Origin: Odobenus rosmarus divergens
Taxonomy: Eukaryota > Chordata > Mammalia > Carnivora > Odobenidae
DNA: 64,000 nt
Reading direction: 5' to 3'
Assembly: GCF_000321225.1 (NCBI RefSeq)
Contig: NW_004450466.1
Span: 919,558 to 983,557, forward strand
Shown here: positions 13,195 through 25,694 of the stretch, piece by piece
Position numbering within the stretch: the stretch's first letter is position 1
Layout: each line of letters begins with the position of its first letter
Position numbers and translations under genes: made by a program
Notes under the pieces: model-generated
Told to the model about the DNA's origin: nothing
The model's database searches: none
Seen by the model: only the letters and a program-made list of their open reading frames with translations

Positions 13195-13455
13195 TGGAAG
13201 CAGACAGAATGCAATTCAAATAACTTCCATTTTGTGTTCTGATTATGTGGCCTTGATATCTAGTTTCCTCAGCCTTCAATTTCTTATTTTGTATAATGCA
13301 AACTATACTTTTCAGGATACCGAAATAATAAAACTCTAAGATAGTAAATGTAAAGGACGATAAACACATACATGTAGTGCAGATAATGTATGTGAAACAC
13401 CTAATACAACATCTTGGTCCATAGAAGGTGTTCATTAAATGGTCGGTATTATGAT
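13195..13455 (+). repeat. MIR SINE, plus strand
   Basis: Follows the MIR order: a gtggcctt...tagtttcctcagcc block, then taatgcaaac..., then a cttggtccatagaaggtg ttcattaaat end like the MIR/L2 tail. Old and diverged. Confidence 0.7.
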
Positions 13456-14147
13456 TTCAGCCAATGCATGCTTCAGATTCTCTCCGGGTGAAAACTCGCT
13501 GTGAGCTTGTATCTTTTGTACCTAGTGTCACAGCTAGTTTTTCTCTTCTTCCAGAAGTTTTACAGATTTTCTTTCTCTTTGTTACTTGTATTATTATTAC
13601 TTTTTATTTTTTTTTGCCAGAAATCCTAGGTTTCTAGGAAACAAAACCATCAAACCACATCTTTGTTGCAGATTTTCTCTTCCATGTCTCTCTTTGACTT
13701 CTGTTTTCTCTTTTTCTTTTTTAAGGTCTCCAGCTTTGTACTGTCTTTTCTCTTAGTTTCCATTTTTGACTGACCCTGATTCCTTGACTTTCACTAATGG
13801 GTGTCTGAGAGAATGGGAAGAAGGAACAGATAGTGAGTCTCAGAAAACCCAATTCTCAACAATTTTTTTTTTCTTGTTGCATTCAGTTTTTCTGTCTCCT
13901 TAAAAAAGAAAAGTCAAGGCTCTTTTCCCCCACTGTTGCCTCCAGATCTTCTTATCACTGCCCACTTTGGCTTTTTTCCAGGTAAAACTCGGTTTGCAAA
14001 ACTAACAACAACCTGCAAGTATGACCGCTCTTTTCTTATGAATAAGAAAATTAGGACCCACACAAGGTTCTTACATCTGCCAAGCATATCTGGGTTTCAA
14101 CTGAATCATATTACAGGATCTTTTCTGCTTGGCCATTAGGTCTGTCT

Positions 14148-14312
14148 AATTCAGTGTTTTGCAAATATGGCTAAATGTGAGAATCCCTGGGGGAGGTTTT
14201 AAACACTTCTAAATGCCTGAGACATACCAAGAATGATTTAGAATCATTGAGGGTAGGGGCCAGGCCTCTGTGTTTTTTAAAACCTCTGCTGGTGATTCTC
14301 ATGTATAGACAT
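14148..14312 (+). mobile_element. MER5A-like nonautonomous hAT DNA element
   Basis: Approximate palindromic layout typical of MER5A. It starts cagtgttttgcaaatatggc, continues gagaatccctggggga, has a central ggccaggcctctgtg, and ends with the reverse-complement-like ctggtgattctcatgta. Confidence 0.7.
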
Positions 14313-14569
14313 GGTTAAAAAATACATTGCTATAAGGAGCTATCTAGTCTCCAAGCTCACTTGTATTTTTCAATTCAATTTCAGTGGCTCTAGAACCAAA
14401 GAAGTAATTTTCCAAATGACTTACTTTTCCCCATGGAATTTTTTCTTCAACAAAGCAGGTACAAAGGGAGCTGCTGTGGGGTTTGAATGTGGAGATTTAC
14501 CCCAACAGGATCCTTCAGTCTTAATCTCAGAACCCATAAGGCTGCCTGCAGTAATGTTTGAAAACCCTT

Positions 14570-15690
14570 AGCCTAGGCACAATGTGTTTAGTGAATACAT
14601 TAAGGGGCACCTGGGCATTTATCCCAGTAGCTCTTGGGTCAGCTGGGCAGGATGTGGACAACACGGCTTCCTGGTTAATTGCCTCCAGTAGTGTAGTTCT
14701 GTACAAACATTCCCATTTCCTGGGTGTCTTGTAATGTGTCTTTCCCTAATATGGGGAAGCCCTGGTCTAAGAAATTATTTTTAAATCAGTTTTGTCACTA
14801 TAGATGTGGCCTCAGATTTTGCTGCACAAACACTACAACAATTAATAATTTAATGAACGTATTTTAGCACCTTTAAATGTTTTTTTTTGCAAGTTCATAC
14901 ATTCACTGTTTTTGTTTTCTTTTGTTTTGCTTTCTTTCCAATGTTTATTGGTAATACTTTCAGAAAAGGTATGTAATTAAAAATTAATCCACAGTTGGTT
15001 ATAACAGGTAACACTAGACCAAGGAATCATTTCCTATCGCCGTTACACAGGATTTCTCAGTGGGTACTACCCTAGAGTGTGTGTGTGTGTGTGTGTGTGT
15101 GGTTTTCTTTCTTTCTTTTTTTTTTTTAACAATAAAATCTTGCTACCCAGGGTGGAATAGAATTTTGCATGCAGCTTGTCACCTGCTTGTAGAAGATTTC
15201 CCATAGGCATGCACACACTCTGGGTCATTGATTCTCATCTCATTTCTTGCATATAATGAATTGTTGTTGGGTGTAGTTTTGGGGTGTGAGTGAATTTCAG
15301 CTGTCATCTCTAGGGCAGTTTACCCAGAATTAGATCCTGCCATTTCAAATTCTATTTGTCTTCATTAGTCTTCACTCTTGCCCCATTTGTCCTATACAGT
15401 TAACGTGACCTGAATAGCTTAATGGTGCTTGTGTGTTGTCCAGCCAGCTAAAACAGAAATAACAGACACACCCTCTAAACACTGTTATCTATAAATCTAA
15501 GTAATGTTAAATCTCTTATTTTTTTAGTGTTGTCAATATTTGTTATTATCTTTTTGGTAATTTAGTACTGAGATTTCTGCTGTCCTCCTATTTTATTTTT
15601 ATTGTACAGCAAGCATGGAACCACCTGCAGGCTCCTAAAATCTAAACCAGTCTGCACATTTCTGTTGAGTCTTGACTATCTTCTTGGTCG
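14570..15690. other. Unannotated intergenic DNA with a (TG)n microsatellite
   Basis: A (TG)n tract of about 26 bp sits at 15077-15102, followed by a pyrimidine run. No exon or named repeat seen otherwise. One copy of a 49-bp repeat pair lies at 15188-15236. Confidence 0.5.
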
Positions 15691-15699
15691 TTGTTTTAC

Positions 15700-15830
15700 T
15701 AGATTAAAAGTTCTCTGAGGTCAGGGAGCATGTCTTGATCTTCATATTTCAACTCTGACACAGTCCTTGATTTATAGTAGGCCCTTGAGCAGGTAAAGTT
15801 TACTGATAAACTAATGAACTAGCAAATACA
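15700..15830 (+). repeat. L2 LINE 3' end, plus strand
   Basis: Contains the L2-type progression ttctctgaggtcagggagca, cttgatcttcatattt, then agtccttgatttatagtagg and a short tail. Confidence 0.6.
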
Positions 15831-15879
15831 AAAGGAGTTCATAAAAGGTTGTTTTAAAAATCCCTTTGCAGAGAGAACG

Positions 15880-16045
15880 TAATCCTCTGGACTAATGCTT
15901 TGCATATATTACCTGTTAATTAATGCTCTTAATGTCACTGTGAGATAGGCATTATGATCGTCATTTATAGATGCATAACAAGGCTCAGAGAGGAGGAAAC
16001 TTGCACAGGTTACACAGTGTAGTAATGGAAGAACTATTTGTTTAA
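15880..16045 (-). repeat. MIR SINE, minus strand
   Basis: Reverse MIR signature: gtgagataggcattatgat, then aaggctcagagaggaggaaa, acttgcacaggttacaca and a gtagtaatggaag end. Confidence 0.75.
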
Positions 16046-16049
16046 CCTA

Positions 16050-18930
16050 AAATACGGTTCATACATAAAGGTAGAATCAATGTTTAATTTTGTCCTTGAA
16101 CTTTCCAGCTTTCAGAATTTGTTGGCATCCTGGCAACCTCCAAGGGGGACTAATAGTTTTATTTTTTAAAGTATCATTATAAAATCATGGATTTTAACAA
16201 ATATATTTGCTGTTTCAATCAATTGTAGGCCTTATTCTTTCTGATGCTTAATTTTTCTTTTAGCCACTGTGTTTTTTTCAAGATGGTTTGGTGTCCTTTT
16301 GACACTAGCCCAGTAAGTACTCTTTGAGATTTTTCTTTCTTTCTTGCATAAAAATAGGCACCACATTTATTTTATATATTCATTCCCTGCCTAAGATCTG
16401 GAATTAGCAGTTTTTCCAAGGATCTTTGTCTCTAGTGGATTGTTTTTTAGAGACTATAATCTGGGCAATTCTGATGTTCATTGCTACTGGGTTGTCATTA
16501 TTTCTAGGCTATTTCAGTGGGCAGTACTAGAAAATATATTTTTTAAGAAATAAATTATGAGTTAATATTGATATAAAAATTAAGGAACAAAAATGCAAGG
16601 TTTTTTTTACTTAATTTAAAAAAGAAGTTTATCTTCTTTTCTTTTAAATTGATAATCTTAGTTCCTAATAACATTAGCATAATGATTTCTCTTATTCCAC
16701 ATTGTACATATAATAATTGCAAAATAACAATATTAATATTTTTACTAATAATAACACACATTATTTTTCACTTAACTATATCCTGAAGATCACTCCTTAT
16801 CAGTATATAGAGCTAATCCTCACTACATTTTTCATAATTTATCTTGAAATATTTTCAACCTTAGATTATAGTTGCAATAATGATAAAAACAAACAAACAA
16901 AAAACCTCTTATACTCCCATATTTCCTTCATACAGATGCCCTCATTGTTGGTATTTGACCACTTATGCTTTGTCACCCATAATCCCTGTCTCTCTCTCTC
17001 TCCATACAGTATATATCTGTACATACATATAATATTTTATGCTCATAATCAGTTATTTTCTGACCCACTTAAAAGCAAATTGCAGGCATGATGCCCCACC
17101 CCAGAATACTCCATTTTCTGTTTCCCCTATGTAGAAGAATCCCAGTAGGTATGCACACACTCTGGGTCATTGATTCTCCCTATGTTTTCTCATAAGCATG
17201 ATACAGTTATCCAGATAGGAAATCAGCATTAATACACGACCAGCCTCCAACTCACAAACCCCATTTAAATCACACCAACTCTCCCAACGGTATTTCCTTT
17301 TTTTCTGTCTGATGCTTGATCCAATCCAGTATCCTGCATAGATTTTAGTTGTCATGTTACTTAAATTTCCTTTGAACGGTTCCTTGCTTTTTGTTTTTCA
17401 TGACTTGAGAATTTTATAGAACACTGGTCTCTCAGTCTGTAAGATATCACTCAAAGAAGGAAGGTAGGTTTCTTCACGACCATTCTCAGGTCATATGTTA
17501 TTAGCAGAATTATGATAAAAATCATGCTGGGCTCTTTTCAAGTATATTGGGTCCAGAGACGTGTCTCAACACTCTAGTGTTAACCTTGATCGTCCGGCCA
17601 TATTGGTGTCTGCCAGGAATCTTCACAATGATGTCACTGTTTTGCCTTTGATATTGACCAGTATTTGGTGGGTAAATACTCTGGGACTGCATCAGTATCT
17701 GGTTCCTTATCAAACATCAATCCATTAACCATAGCATTTATAGATGATTCCTGACTGAATTAGCAACCACTATATTCCCTCTGAATAGTGATTTTCTATT
17801 TGTATTATTCTTTCCTCACTTTACTTAATATTTTGCCCTAAGGAAGAGATCTCCTTCATTCTGTTTATTTCTTTATTCACTTATTCATATAATATGAACT
17901 TAGAGATTTCCATTTTAACAGTATGCTGTAATCCATTATTATTATTATTTATTATTATTTATTATTTTGGTGCTCAAATTATCGCATATTTGGCCAATGG
18001 AAATCCATTCAAGCTTGACTTCACTATCCTTTTTACTTATTTTTAATATAAACATGTTATTGTAACAATAGTGTGCATTTTAAGTATACATTTAAAAAAA
18101 GTTTTGACAAATGTATACATCTGTATAACCAAAATCACTATCAAGATATAGAACAAGTTCCATCACACAGAAAATATACCCCTGTGCCCCTTTCCTTCAT
18201 CCTCAGCCTCAGGCAATAATTAGAAATCTGGAGATAAGTTTTAGAAAAAATTTCATTGGAACCTTTACTTCATTTACATTTAATATCATAATGGCCATAT
18301 AAAATTCTCATTACTTTCTTGTTTTCTTTATTCCTTTACCAAAATGTACTTCCCCTTATCTGTTAGCTTATTGTTTGTTTTCTATTTTTTCAGTAATCAC
18401 CTTGCATTATTATTTCATTAAAATCTAACATAGATGAAATTTTTTTATGGGAACATGCAAATAATTTAGAATACTTCATTTATATCTCTTCCGTTATTAT
18501 CAATGTTATTCATTTTAATTTTCATTAAATATGATCCACACTGGACATTAATATCACAATTGTTTTTGTTTTCTTACAATCAGTAACTATTCTCTTCATT
18601 ATTTTTCTATCCTGCATCTCTGGAGGGCCTTTCATTTAGTTGATTTCCTTTATACTCAGTGTCACTCCTTTTAATTCAGATCTACTGTTGAGATATTCTT
18701 TTATTTTTTGGAAAACATCTTTAATTTTCCCTTCATTGTTGAATGGAATTTTTACTGAATATAGAAGTCTAGTTTGGCAGTTATTTTTTTCAACATCTTC
18801 TTCTTAAATCAATAGATTGCTTTCTGGCTTCCATTGTTTCTACTGGAAGACAGTAAGTCACTTCTATTTTTTTTTCTGTTTTTGTTTTGTTTGTTTTTGT
18901 AAGATTATCTCTCTTTTATCTTACTGTTCT
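16050..18930. other. AT-rich intergenic DNA; (ATT)n tract; possible old L1 scraps
   Basis: An (ATT)n-like run lies at about 17937-17967. Text near 18060-18190 (aagatatagaacaagttccatc) resembles old L1 3' UTR in reverse. A 49-bp repeat copy lies at 17130-17178. No coding exon is recognisable. Confidence 0.4.
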
Positions 18931-18941
18931 TAAGAAATCTT

Positions 18942-19044
18942 GGGGCGCCTGGCTGGCTCAGTCGGTAGGGCATGCAAATCTTTATCTTAGGGTTGTGAGT
19001 TCAAGCTCCATGTTGGGTGTGGAGCCTATTTAAAATTAAAAAAA
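18942..19044 (+). mobile_element. Short older CanSINE, plus strand
   Basis: Head ggggcgcctggctggctcag, then gttgtgagttcaagctcc and an aattaaaaaaatcttt tail. It lacks the long pyrimidine-rich body seen in the other copies, so it is either an older short subfamily or deleted. A weak aaatctt match at the two ends may be the TSD. Confidence 0.85.
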
Positions 19045-19435
19045 TCTTTGTCCTTTATTTTCTGCAGGTTTACTAAGATGTGGATTTCTTTCTCTTTATC
19101 CTTATTGAGGTTCATAGTACTTCTTGAATCTGTAGCTTGGTGCCATTCATCAATTTTGAAAAGTTCTCAGGCAATATTTCTCCAAATATTACTTTCCTCA
19201 GTCTCTTTCTTCTTTCTTTCTGTGACCCAATTTAAAATGATAGAACTGGGTTTTTTTAAATCATATCTAATATGTATCTTATTTTCTATATTTCTCATTC
19301 TGTTGCCTCTTTAGTCTAATTATCTTCAATTTTGTATTCCATTCATTTCTCTCTAGCAATATCTCATTCATTCAGTTCTTTTTCTTTTATTAGTTGTATC
19401 TTTCATTTCCAGAATTTGTATTTGATTTCTTTTTT

Positions 19436-20195
19436 TTTCTTTTAAATTGTTTATTGTTATGTTAATCACCATACATTACATCATTAGTTTTTGGCGTAGT
19501 GTTCCATGATTCATTGTTTGTGCATGACACCCAGTGCTCCACGCAGAACATGCCCTCTTTAATACCCATCACCAGGCTAACCCATCCCCCCATCCCCCTC
19601 CCCTCTAGAACCCTCAGTTTGTTTTTCAGAGTCCATCATCTCTCATGGTTCGTCTCCCCCTCCGATTTACTCCCCTTCATTCTTCCCCTCCTGCTATCTT
19701 CTTCTTCTTTTTTTTTTCTTAACATATATTGCATTATTTGTTTCAGAGGTACAGATCTGTGATTCAACAGTCTTGCACAATTCAGTGCTCACCATAGCAC
19801 ATACCCTCCCCAATGTCTATCACCCAGCCACCCCATCCCTCCCCCCCCCCACCACTCCAGCAACCCTCAGTTTGTTTCCTGAGATTAAGAATTCCTCATA
19901 TCAGTGAGGTCATATGATACATGTCTTTCTCTGATTGACTTATTTCACTCAGCATAACACCCTCCAGTTCCATCCACGTCGTTGCAAATGGCAAGATCTC
20001 ATTCCTTTTGATGGCTGCATAATATTCCATTGTGTATATATACCACATCTTCTTTATCCATTCCTCTGTCGATGGACATCTTGGCTCTTTCCACAGTTTG
20101 GCTATTGTGGACATTGCTGCTATAAACATTGGGGTGCACATACCCCTTCGGATCCCTACATTTCCAGCAATTGCACTACTGGGTATTTACCCCAA
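19436..20195 (-). mobile_element. 5'-truncated young L1, minus strand, with perfect TSD
   Basis: Reverse complement of the same L1 3' end as at 1-1442: 3' UTR with internal A-rich tract (near 19700-19725), then ORF2 C-terminus (a reverse frame at 19896-20141 reads MFIAAMSTIAKLWKEPRCPS). The duplication tgatttctttttt lies at 19423-19435 and 20196-20208. Truncated to about 760 bp. Confidence 0.95.
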
Positions 20196-20289
20196 TGATT
20201 TCTTTTTTATAGTTTGCATTTCTGTGAGAAAAATCTCAATTTGGTCATATAATTCCTTGAAAATAATAATCCTTGTTATTTAAAATTTG

Positions 20290-21075
20290 AATCTTAATAA
20301 TACCATTGCCTTAATTCCCCTTTAGTCTGCTTATTGTTTTTGCTTTGTTTTAGATTACCTCATATATTTCATAGGCCTAGTTACTTTTTATTGTGTGCTG
20401 AACATTGTTTAGGAAAAACTATCAAACTAATTTGAAGCCCTGATTAATCTTCTTATAATATGGAGTCACTTGTTTCTTGGAGGCCGCTAGAGATTAAGTA
20501 TCATAATCCAGTCAGGGGATAAAATGATTCTGGTATGAGGGCAATTTACCCTCATTACACCAAAGTGTAGCCCTGGGGGACTTGCTGGAGCTTACCCTTA
20601 TGGCACCCTGATACTCATTCTTTATCCACACAGTCCAGGAAATCTGTAAGCTCTGTCCCTAGCCTCAAAGCTGATGTTTCTCAAATCAACAATGGCCTTG
20701 AGAAGAAAAATTGCTGCAAATGCTGGCTCACTTCCCTGATAACCTACTCTCCCAGGTCTTGGCCCCAGGATTCCTCACTAACTTGGAAGCTTTCTAATGC
20801 TGTTAAACATCATTCTTACAACACATATCCCCAGGTTTCTAATTGTTTTCAGCAAGATGTTTCATCTACTAACCGAGACTGCCATTTCCAGAATTGAAAC
20901 TCAGTATCTTCCCCCCCAAAATCATGTTTTTTTTCTAATTACTCTTTATCACTGTCTAGAAATAGATTTTCTATATCGATCTTATGAAAAAGCTTATCAA
21001 ATTTATTAATATATCTTAAATAATTTTCCTATTCATGTTATTCCTCTCTGATGATTTATCATCATAACTTAGAAT
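20290..21075. other. Unannotated AT-rich DNA
   Basis: No gene seen. Text near 20390-20420 (attgtgtgctgaacattg) resembles an old interspersed repeat I cannot name. Confidence 0.35.
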
Positions 21076-21089
21076 AAAATCTAATTTCT

Positions 21090-21278
21090 ATATTTTACAC
21101 AAACTTCTTTAAAAAAGACTTATTTATTCATTTATTTGAGAGAGTGAGAAGAGGGAGAGGGAGAGAAGCAGACTCCCCACTGATCAGGGAGCCAGACACG
21201 GGGCTTGATTCCATGACCCTGAGATCATGACCTGAGCTGAAGGCAGATGATTAGCCGACTGAGCCACCCAGATGCCCC
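21090..21278 (-). mobile_element. CanSINE, minus strand, with unusual 3' tail
   Basis: Reverse CanSINE ending gccacccagatgcccc. A perfect 14-bp duplication, aaaatctaatttct, lies at 21076-21089 and 21279-21292. Between the left duplication and the recognisable tail lie about 20 bp (atattttacacaaacttctt) that are not poly-T. Confidence 0.93.
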
Positions 21279-21645
21279 AAAATCTAATTTCTCTCTTATA
21301 TCCTACATAGCCCTATGTTATCAGGCTCCTGTATTTTCCCACAAACTCTGGCAAAATGGACTTTCCCCCATGCGGTTTTGAGTGCTTTACTACCAACTCT
21401 TTGTATTAGAGAAAAATACTTAAAGCAGATGTGCTAAGAAGACTATATATTCTTTGCATTTCTGTTTAAATGGCCTAATTACAGAGATTTTTTTCTCTGA
21501 CCACTTTATCTAAATTATATATAGAATTCTCCCTCTGGCCTTTCTATTCATTTGCATTAACTCCTATTGTTTCTCTTTATAGCATTTCTCATATTCTAAG
21601 GTTATGTATATTTTTGGGAGGTTTGTTTTTTAATTTAAAAAAATT

Positions 21646-21824
21646 GTTTTTAAGATTTTATTTATTTGACAGAGAGCAAGAGAGCACAAGCAGGGGGAGC
21701 AGCAGAGGGAGAGGGAGAAGCAGGCTCCCTGCTGAGTAGAGAGCCTGACACAGGACTCGATCCCAGGACCCTTTGACCTGAGCCAAAGGCAGACGCTTAA
21801 CCAACTGAGCCACCCAGGCGCCCC
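21646..21824 (-). mobile_element. CanSINE, minus strand
   Basis: Tail gtttttaagattttattt, a purine-rich body and head end gccacccaggcgcccc. Flanking ttaaaaaa-type direct repeats are a likely duplication. A short deletion is seen in the ggaccctttgacctgag region compared with other copies. Confidence 0.93.
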
Positions 21825-21844
21825 TTAAAAAATTATTTTAACTT

Positions 21845-21975
21845 GTCTCCTCATTAGAGTCATAGAACCATGAGGGCAGGGATTGTGTGTTTTGCTAACT
21901 CTTGTATTCCCAGTATTTAGGATCGTGCCTCACACATAGTAAATGCTTAATAAATATTTCTTAAATTAATAATTT
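21845..21975 (+). repeat. L2 LINE 3' end, plus strand
   Basis: Classic L2 ending: catgagggcagggattgtg, then cttgtattcccagtattta and cacatagtaaatgcttaata. Confidence 0.8.
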
Positions 21976-21979
21976 CAGC

Positions 21980-22528
21980 TATAAAAGTAATTTCTCTAAA
22001 TATTAAATCTCTCTTTGGAAAGATACAACTTGTAAATTTGATTCAGAATTCAAAGTTAAAAGTTTCCATTCTGTTTCTATCATCAGCAGTATAACACTTC
22101 ATCTCTGATTCCCAACTTCATCTGTAAATAACAGGCGTGGGTTCTCCATGTATTAGGATCATTCTTCCGTCAACCAGCTGCCCTTAGGATTTTGGGGTAC
22201 CATAATAGAAGAAGAAAAGTTAAAGTATATTGTTTGTTTGTTTTTTCATATACAACCCTTACCATGAAGTGGGAATCAGACTATGTCAGTTTATCTGAGA
22301 AAGAAGAAATTGCATGATGATCTTAAAAGTACAATAATATAGTATTTCTTTTTTCTCAAGTGGATCCCTTTCCAATTTTCATTTTAACCCATAGAGCAAA
22401 GGGCAAGAGAAAAAAATTCTGATGACCATTTTTCTTTTGAGCTTGATCTTCTTTGATATTGCATGACTTATGACTTAACTAAATAGATCACAGAGAGACT
22501 ACTATGCATTTATGCCAAGCATCAAAAA
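21980..22528. other. No gene seen
   Basis: AT-rich unique-looking sequence; no exon or repeat recognised. Confidence 0.5.
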
Positions 22529-22540
22529 TCCCAACTTAGG

Positions 22541-22762
22541 GGGCGCCTGGGTGGCTCAGTTGGTTAAGAGTCTGCCTTTGGCTCAGGTCATGGTCTTGGG
22601 GTCCTGGGATCGAGCCCCACGTTAGGATCCCCGTGTAGCAGGGAGTTTGCCTCTCCCTCTGACTCTTTCCCTGCATCTCCCCCTTCCCATTCTCCCTGGC
22701 TCGTGCTGTCTGTCTCTCTTAAGTGAATTAATAAAAATCTTTTTTTGGAAAAAAAAAAAAAG
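22541..22762 (+). mobile_element. CanSINE, plus strand, with TSD
   Basis: Head gggcgcctgggtggctcagt, gggatcgagccccac and a poly-A tail. Perfect 12-bp duplication tcccaacttagg at 22529-22540 and 22763-22774. Confidence 0.96.
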
Positions 22763-22774
22763 TCCCAACTTAGG

Positions 22775-24436
22775 TTTAACATGTCATATAGGACATTGTT
22801 CTGGCCGCACTTCTGTGCGCAAAGGGCTGCCACAGGCCTAGGAAAAGTTGGGTTGCCATGGTGTTCTATATCAATTAACAGGCACTATTGAAAAGCTGTC
22901 AGCAAATATATGCCCTGTCAACAAATATATGCCCTGTCAACTCTATAATGCTCAGAGAATATAAAATCAAATACCAAGTATACAATAGGCTAAGGGTCAT
23001 ACTCAAAATTTTTCTGAGTGTACTCCAGTTTTATTATAATACTTGAATTCATAGTTAATATTTGGACATTAGTAGTCAGAGGCCCTTGAAATTTTAAAAA
23101 TTGTTGATACATCTCTGTCTTCTAGAGATGTGACTTCTAGACCTAAAATTCCTTTATTCTGCTATGAAATATACATACACATTTAGGTAAAATTGAGTTT
23201 TTAATACTTCTTTAGAATATAAATTAGGCATTAAACAATAATTTGTATTCATATACTGACATGTCAATTAAACTATTTAGAAACAAGTCAGATTAATGGC
23301 TTATTAAGAATTATCGAACAGACTTGGAAATAGGACAAACTTATATTTGAATTCCATTTCTGTAATTTAATATTTAAGTGACCTTGGGATACCTAAGTGA
23401 CATACTGTTTCCCTCTACCAGATTCCTTGAGATTTTCCTATTTTATTTTGTACTGAAAGTAACTATTGCTTTTTATTAACAATTAACAGCCCTTACAGTT
23501 GTGTGACTAAGGGTTAATGAACAGGTTTGTATCATTCCTTTTACTGTTTAAATGACTCAGAATGCTTCTGTTTATTTGCAGGAATGGCTCCCAAATATAA
23601 TTGAATATTAAATTCCCATTCATTTCTATAAATTGTCTTTTTTAGGGGAATTGTGAATAGGAACAGAAAACTCAAATTTATACCAAACACATGCATTTCC
23701 AATAAACTCAATACCGGTTTGCTATGACTTAGTAGAAGCAGCAGAGCATGATACTTAATATCTTAGATTTTAGAGTCAGAGTGGTATGTGAATTATAGCT
23801 TTACCATTTGAAGGTTTACTTATTTGTTTGGGATGAGGGACAAAATCCAGTATGTGTGAAACAGACTGAAAAAGGTTAAGTTCTCTTTGCCGTTATTGAT
23901 AGTGGGGGAGAGGAGCTGAGTAGTCTGCAAACCCCCCCAACTCCAGACTTTAAAAAGTAATGTATTTACCCATGTGTTACATTAAATGTTAATGACAGAA
24001 TATTGTGAAGACACTTTAAGCATTATAATAGTCCAGTCCTGGTAACCTGACGCTGTTGATCTCCACCCTGGGCCCCTTCTCATCTTTGTTTCTCAGATAG
24101 CATTGTGGGATGTCATGGCCCATATGAGCTGTATTTCCCTAATGCTGGTTTTCAAGGAGACTTTTACTATTCCTGGAACCTTTAGTGGCATCTGCGAGCT
24201 AGCCATAGAACATTCTTTGGGGGGATTCTAACTTATCCAAGTTTGTCAGGGCAGGGAAACTAGCTCTGACATGAAAGATGCTTTCCTACAGGAGTTTTGG
24301 AAATAGTGGAAATTAGTCCATCTTTTTGAATATGCTTTTTGTGCATTTTAACTGAAATGATGGATTTGCCATTCTCTTCTCCCTGCTACCTTTTGATCTA
24401 GTAAACACTGTATCTGATAAGAACTCTGGAACATTC
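22775..24436. other. Unannotated intergenic DNA
   Basis: A short tandem duplication (aaatatatgccctgtcaa, two copies) lies at about 22905-22940. A faint MIR-like piece may lie at about 23735-23830. No gene recognised. Confidence 0.45.
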
Positions 24437-24452
24437 TAACTCAGAGATTTCT

Positions 24453-24633
24453 TTTTTTTTTTTTTTAAGCGTTTATTTATTTGGGAGAGAGCGAGCATGA
24501 GAGTGGCAGAGGGAGAGAGAGAAGCAGACTCCCCGCTGAGCAGGGAGCCTGATGGGGGCTCAATCCCAGGACCCTGGGATCATGACCTGAGCTGAAGGCG
24601 GTTGCTTAACTGACTGAGTCACCCAGGTGCCCC
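24453..24633 (-). mobile_element. CanSINE, minus strand, with TSD
   Basis: Long poly-T start and reverse head ending cacccaggtgcccc. Perfect 16-bp duplication taactcagagatttct at 24437-24452 and 24634-24649. Confidence 0.97.
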
Positions 24634-24649
24634 TAACTCAGAGATTTCT

Positions 24650-25460
24650 GGAAAGCTACGGGCTTCTAGGATGAAAATTCTTTAACATTGAAATGTCATA
24701 TGAAGTATGGAGGATTTTTTAAATTAATTTTAAAATGATATTCAGAAATTGATTTAATACTACATTCTTTGAGGCATGTAGAATTATACCAGCACTTAGT
24801 CTCTAAATTTACAGCACCATTGTTGTCAATGACTGCTTTGTTTTCTCACACATTAGGTCCTGAGATCCCTGAGGATCCCAGTATTGATTAACAGCATCTG
24901 ATACCAGTACAGTTTCTTACTCTCATTGTAAATAACCCTGCTCTTAAATTATCATTTCAATTTAACTTCATTCTGAACTCCATGCTTGCTCTGAGAAGGT
25001 TCAGTCAGTCACCTAGAAACTGACTTTCCTGGCACTTTAGTATTTCTTAATAAAAGGAAATGTATTTAGAGAAACCTGCTATTGTGTCATCTCTCTGCAC
25101 CATGAGCAAACCCCCCTCCTCTCTCCTAGCTAGGTGGCTGACAGCTGTTCGGGACATTCATGGTGAGGATGTTCCCAGACTGGCCAAAGAAGACACAAGG
25201 AATACCTCAAAGAGAGATGTAAAAAATTCAGTTCCTCCTATGAGCTCATGGTGCTTGCTGAGTTCTAAGAATCATGAAAAGCTAATTAAGGCTTTGCCAT
25301 AAAGAGAGAATAACCATAGCTCACATTATGGCTGGCGTGTACCACCTACGTACACAGTTACATTCCATATGCACAGCTAATCCAGCCCTGTGAGGCTAAG
25401 GAGTTGGTGCTCTCTCAGATGTTTTGTTAGATAAACAAATATCAGGGCAAGAAGGAATAT
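24650..25460. other. No gene supported
   Basis: Contains an 80-codon plus-strand ORF (25060-25302) without homology I recognise, flanking splice signals or codon signature; treated as chance. Text near 25310-25430 may be a diverged MIR. Confidence 0.4.
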
Positions 25461-25464
25461 GGGT

Positions 25465-25690
25465 GTCAGAATCAGGCTGACCTGCATCTTCATCCCTTTA
25501 GGTTCTCCCACTTATTGGATGTGTGACCAAGGACAAGTTACAAATTTCCGAGTCTCATCTGATGAAAGATGATAATGCTGTTTGTTTCATGCATCTGTCA
25601 AGAGAATTTATAATGTAAAGTACCTAAAAACTGAGCACAGTTTCTGGCATATGGTAGGTGCTCCTTAAACAGGAGCAATTATTGTTAGGG
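25465..25690 (+). repeat. MIR SINE, plus strand
   Basis: Shows the core gatgtgtgaccaaggacaag, then gagtctcatctgatgaaag, gtacctaaaaactgagcaca and ggcatatggtaggtgctcc. Confidence 0.82.
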
Positions 25691-25694
25691 AAAG

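Noticed and set aside
17934..17967. (ATT)n tract as a possible CRISPR-like or regulatory array
   Set aside because: Simple microsatellite with no spacers or conserved unit.
25060..25302. 80-codon plus-strand ORF
   Set aside because: No homology recognised, no splice or Kozak support, length expected by chance.
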